A DNA stretch of 52,275 nt from Desulfovibrio sp. Lineage in GTDB: Bacteria; Bacillota; Dethiobacteria; DTU022. The number at the start of each line of letters is the position of its first letter. Within the stretch, counting starts at the first letter, position 1. Position numbers and translations under genes: made by a program. This document shows positions 50,857-52,275 of this stretch, piece by piece. The notes below the pieces were generated by a model, which was not told the DNA's origin, did not search any database, and saw only the letters and a list, made by a program, of their open reading frames with translations. The stretch covers positions 1-52,275 of the forward strand of contig JAGUZX010000086.1 of assembly GCA_020060545.1 (NCBI GenBank), read 5' to 3'.

Positions 50857-50893
50857 GAAGTTTCCCCCCTTCTTAAAAGGGGGGCAGGGGGGA
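50857..50893 (+). repeat. GTTTCCCCCC hairpin between spoVAD and spoVAE
   Basis: TTTCCCCCCTTCTTAAAAGG and the following GGGGCAGGGGGGAA allow a stable stem with two registers. It may modulate read-through to spoVAE or be a REP-like element. The spoVAE SD (GAGGAGG) follows directly. Confidence 0.6.
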
Positions 50894-50915
50894 ATCCTAC
50901 GAGGAGGCAATTAAG

Positions 50916-51269
50916 ATGCAGCAATTTATTATTGCATTCCTGGTGGGCGGCGCGATCTGCGTCGCCGGCCAGCTGCTCATGGACCTGCTCAAGCTTACCC
51001 CGGCCCATATGACCGTCACCCTGGTCGTGGCCGGGGCCGTCCTGGGAGGGCTCGGCCTGTATGAACCGCTGATCAAGTTTGCCGGAGCGGGGGCTTCGGT
51101 GCCGATCAGCAGCTTCGGCAACGCCCTGGTCAAGGGGGCCCTTTCCGAAGCGGAGCGGACCGGGCTGGTCGGCGTCCTGACCGGGATCTTTGAAGTAACC
51201 AGCGCCGGCATCTCCGCCGCCATCATCTTCGCTTTTCTGGGATCCTTAATCTTTAAGCCGAAGGGCTAA
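50916..51269 (+). CDS. spoVAE: Stage V sporulation protein AE
   Basis: 117 residues, four membrane segments: FIIAFLVGGAICVAGQLLMD, then HMTVTLVVAGAVLGGLGLYEPLIKFAGAGASVPISSFGNALVKGAL and an end helix ISAAIIFAFLGSLIF. This is the SpoVAE/SpoVAEB-type membrane protein, related in sequence to SpoVAC. GAGGAGG lies 8 bases before the ATG. The hairpin upstream (50857-50893) is the only gap in the operon. Confidence 0.95.
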   Translation: MQQFIIAFLVGGAICVAGQLLMDLLKLTPAHMTVTLVVAGAVLGGLGLYEPLIKFAGAGASVPISSFGNALVKGALSEAERTGLVGVLTGIFEVTSAGISAAIIFAFLGSLIFKPKG

Positions 51270-51286
51270 CCTTGGTGCCGCCATGC

Positions 51287-51329
51287 AATAACTTAATAAA
51301 TGGTGCCAGGCACCATTTATTAAGTTATT
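51287..51329. repeat. Perfect 21-bp-arm palindrome around GGTGCC-A-GGCACC
   Basis: Arms 51287-51307 and 51309-51329 are exact complements around one central A. The outer arm sequence TAACTTAATA recurs in the palindrome at 39441-39475. It follows the spoVAE stop by 17 bases and may also act as a terminator. Confidence 0.95.
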
Positions 51330-51529
51330 TGTTTCGCTGCCGCCGCCAGCCATATACACCTGCCCGGTGGAGAACTTTTTTGCATAGGACAACCATTTTA
51401 CATAATAAGCTTACAAAGCCGGCGCCCGGCGCCTCCTTTTTTTCCCCACTTTTCCGTCCATTACATGTACCTTAACCCTCATAACCGGAAAACGAAAAGG
51501 CAAACTAGATGCGGAGGTGAAACAAAGCC

Positions 51530-51715
51530 ATGGAATTGACATCCCTTATGAAAAAAGGCACTACCACCAGCTGGACCGTCGCCGGGTTGGGAGTGGCGGT
51601 AACCGCGGTTGGCAAAATGGTCGGGGGCACCCTCGGCGCCGGGATCATGGGCTTCGGCCTGGCACACGTCGCCCTCGGCCTCCTGGACCTGGCCAGGCCG
51701 GCAGTCCGGGAATGA
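51530..51715 (+). CDS. Small Gly/Ala-rich membrane protein, unknown function
   Basis: 61 residues from the ATG at 51530 with GGAGGTGA ten bases upstream, a very strong SD. After MELTSLMKKGTTTSW come one or two hydrophobic stretches, TVAGLGVAVTAVGKMVGG and TLGAGIMGFGLAHVALGLLD, ending with ARPAVRE. The strong SD and amphipathic/hydrophobic pattern argue that it is real. I do not recognise a family. It lies downstream of spoVACDE but is separated by a long palindrome, so it is probably a separate transcript. Confidence 0.7.
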   Translation: MELTSLMKKGTTTSWTVAGLGVAVTAVGKMVGGTLGAGIMGFGLAHVALGLLDLARPAVRE

Positions 51716-51775
51716 ACTTGGGCTAAAGGCAGCAGTAGAGCATGTGGGAGCCATTTTAAATTAAATTCTGTTTGC

Positions 51776-51811
51776 AAAAAAAAGGCGGGGGGTATCAAAA
51801 CCCCCGTCTTT
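51776..51811 (-). terminator. Intrinsic terminator of the tRNA cluster
   Basis: Minus strand: stem GACGGGGG/CCCCCGCC with loop TTTTGATAC, then eight T (complement of 51776-51783). It stands 13 bases after the tRNA-Val gene. Confidence 0.85.
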
Positions 51812-51823
51812 GCTGCGCTTTAG

Positions 51824-51898
51824 TGGTGGGCGAAACAGGATTTGAACCTGTGGCCCCCTGCTTGTAAGGCAGGTGCTCTCCCGCTGAGCTATTCGCCC
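51824..51898 (-). tRNA. tRNA-Val (anticodon UAC)
   Basis: Cloverleaf read on the minus strand: acceptor GGGCGAA, D-arm TAGCTCAGCGGGAGAGC, anticodon loop CTTACAA giving TAC, T-arm with GGTTCAAATCC, and an encoded CCA end. 75 bases including CCA. Confidence 0.97.
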
Positions 51899-51906
51899 TA
51901 AAAAAA

Positions 51907-51982
51907 TGGTGACCCCTAGGGGATTCGAACCCCTGCTGCCAGCTTGAAAGGCTGGTGTCCTAACCGATTAGACGAAGGGGCC
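51907..51982 (-). tRNA. tRNA-Glu (anticodon UUC)
   Basis: Minus strand: acceptor GGCCCCT, anticodon loop CTTTCAA giving TTC, T-arm GGTTCGAATCC, encoded CCA. 76 bases. Confidence 0.97.
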
Positions 51983-51989
51983 ATGACTG

Positions 51990-52065
51990 TGGTGGGCCCA
52001 CCAGGGCTCGAACCTGGGACCAGCCGGTTATGAGCCGGCCGCTCTTCCAGCTGAGCTATGGGCCC
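51990..52065 (-). tRNA. tRNA-Met or tRNA-Ile2 (anticodon CAU)
   Basis: Minus strand: acceptor GGGCCCA, D-arm TAGCTCAGCTGGAAGAGC, anticodon loop CTCATAA giving CAT, T-arm GGTTCGAGCCC, encoded CCA. No initiator features (the first pair is G-C). Elongator Met versus lysidine-modified Ile2 cannot be settled from this sequence alone. Confidence 0.93.
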
Positions 52066-52132
52066 ACAAACATGTTTCCTTACATAAACAAAAAAACAGC
52101 AAATCGAATCGCATTTCCATACCCAATAAGCA

Positions 52133-52161
52133 GTTTAACACAGCCAGGGGATTGTTGTCAA
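52133..52161 (-). promoter_or_regulatory. Sigma-A promoter of the tRNA cluster
   Basis: Minus strand: TTGACA (52161-52156), 17 bases, TTAAAC (52138-52133). It is about 70 bases upstream of the first tRNA. Confidence 0.65.
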
Positions 52162-52216
52162 CACTACGCGATCACTCGGGTGTAGTTTTAAATTGTGTTC
52201 CATTATATGTAATTAG

Positions 52217-52275
52217 CTAAGCGACATCGAGCAAACGCTCCACATCGCGCCACCGTCCGCTGGCATTTTTCGCTC
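52217..52275 (-). CDS. C-terminal end of an unidentified gene entering from the right
   Basis: The minus-strand frame reads ASGRWRDVERLLDVA and stops at 52217. It looks like a protein end, running off the window. Too short to identify; a transposase end is possible. Confidence 0.3.
   Translation of the reverse strand, partial: AKNASGRWRDVERLLDVA

Overview
The window looks like a chromosomal segment of an anaerobic, endospore-forming, moderately GC-rich member of the Firmicutes, most like the Pelotomaculum/Desulfotomaculum-type Peptococcaceae. The reasons are the spoVAC-spoVAD-spoVAE operon, a SigI/RsgI sigma/anti-sigma pair, a SCIFF ranthipeptide with its radical-SAM maturase, rubrerythrin with a PerR-type regulator, SD-dependent TTG/GTG starts, and clear sigma-A promoters. 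The assignment comes from gene content only. No rRNA is present. Three tRNA genes lie at the right end.

Layout. (a) 1-2.0 kb: the 5' part of a probable group II intron, cut by the window edge, then a processive family-2 glycosyltransferase. (b) 2.0-11.6 kb: an accessory, partly decayed region. It holds a SulP anion transporter, an Uma2 gene bracketed by inverted repeats, an intact RHH/PIN toxin-antitoxin pair, PadR-chrA, perR-rubrerythrin and a GNAT gene. Among them lie remnants of an integrase, a C39 peptidase, an AbrB antitoxin, a glycyl-radical-enzyme activase, a HEPN protein and a Phd/PIN pair. (c) 11.6-19.4 kb: one long minus-strand operon encoding an FmdE-like protein, a complete Opp/Dpp-type ABC importer, a PIG-L-like protein that lacks the metal ligands, and a methyltransferase truncated at the edge of the decayed region. 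(d) 19.4-24 kb: a RelE/ParE remnant, a hotdog thioesterase, a second PadR with fetAB, and a class II aldolase. (e) 24-29 kb: sigI-rsgI, two exported proteins, then SCIFF and its maturase. (f) 29-33.5 kb: an amidohydrolase and an arsR-acr3-arsC operon. (g) 33.5-41 kb: a protein made entirely of MORN repeats, tatC, a housekeeping run (membrane-anchored protein, zinc ribbon protein, Nif3, TrmK), and an orphan amidase/holin-like pair. (h) 41-49 kb: a beta-propeller protein, a D-amino-acid transaminase, an SDR, a 5'-nucleotidase and a metallo-beta-lactamase-fold sulfatase-like protein. (i) 49.3-52.3 kb: spoVACDE, a small membrane protein and a tRNA(Met/Ile2)-Glu-Val cluster.

Themes. Metal and oxidative stress recurs: chromate (chrA), iron (fetAB), arsenic (ars) and peroxide (perR-rbr). 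The chrA and fetAB loci are headed by near-identical PadR genes with matching promoters and matching operator-like sequences. Families of short palindromes built on a GGTGCC-N-GGCACC core occupy several intergenic gaps. The best candidates for something undescribed are the FmdE/ABC/PIG-L-like operon, the twin PadR metal-efflux circuits, and the Uma2 unit with terminal inverted repeats whose promoter is copied in front of the SulP gene.
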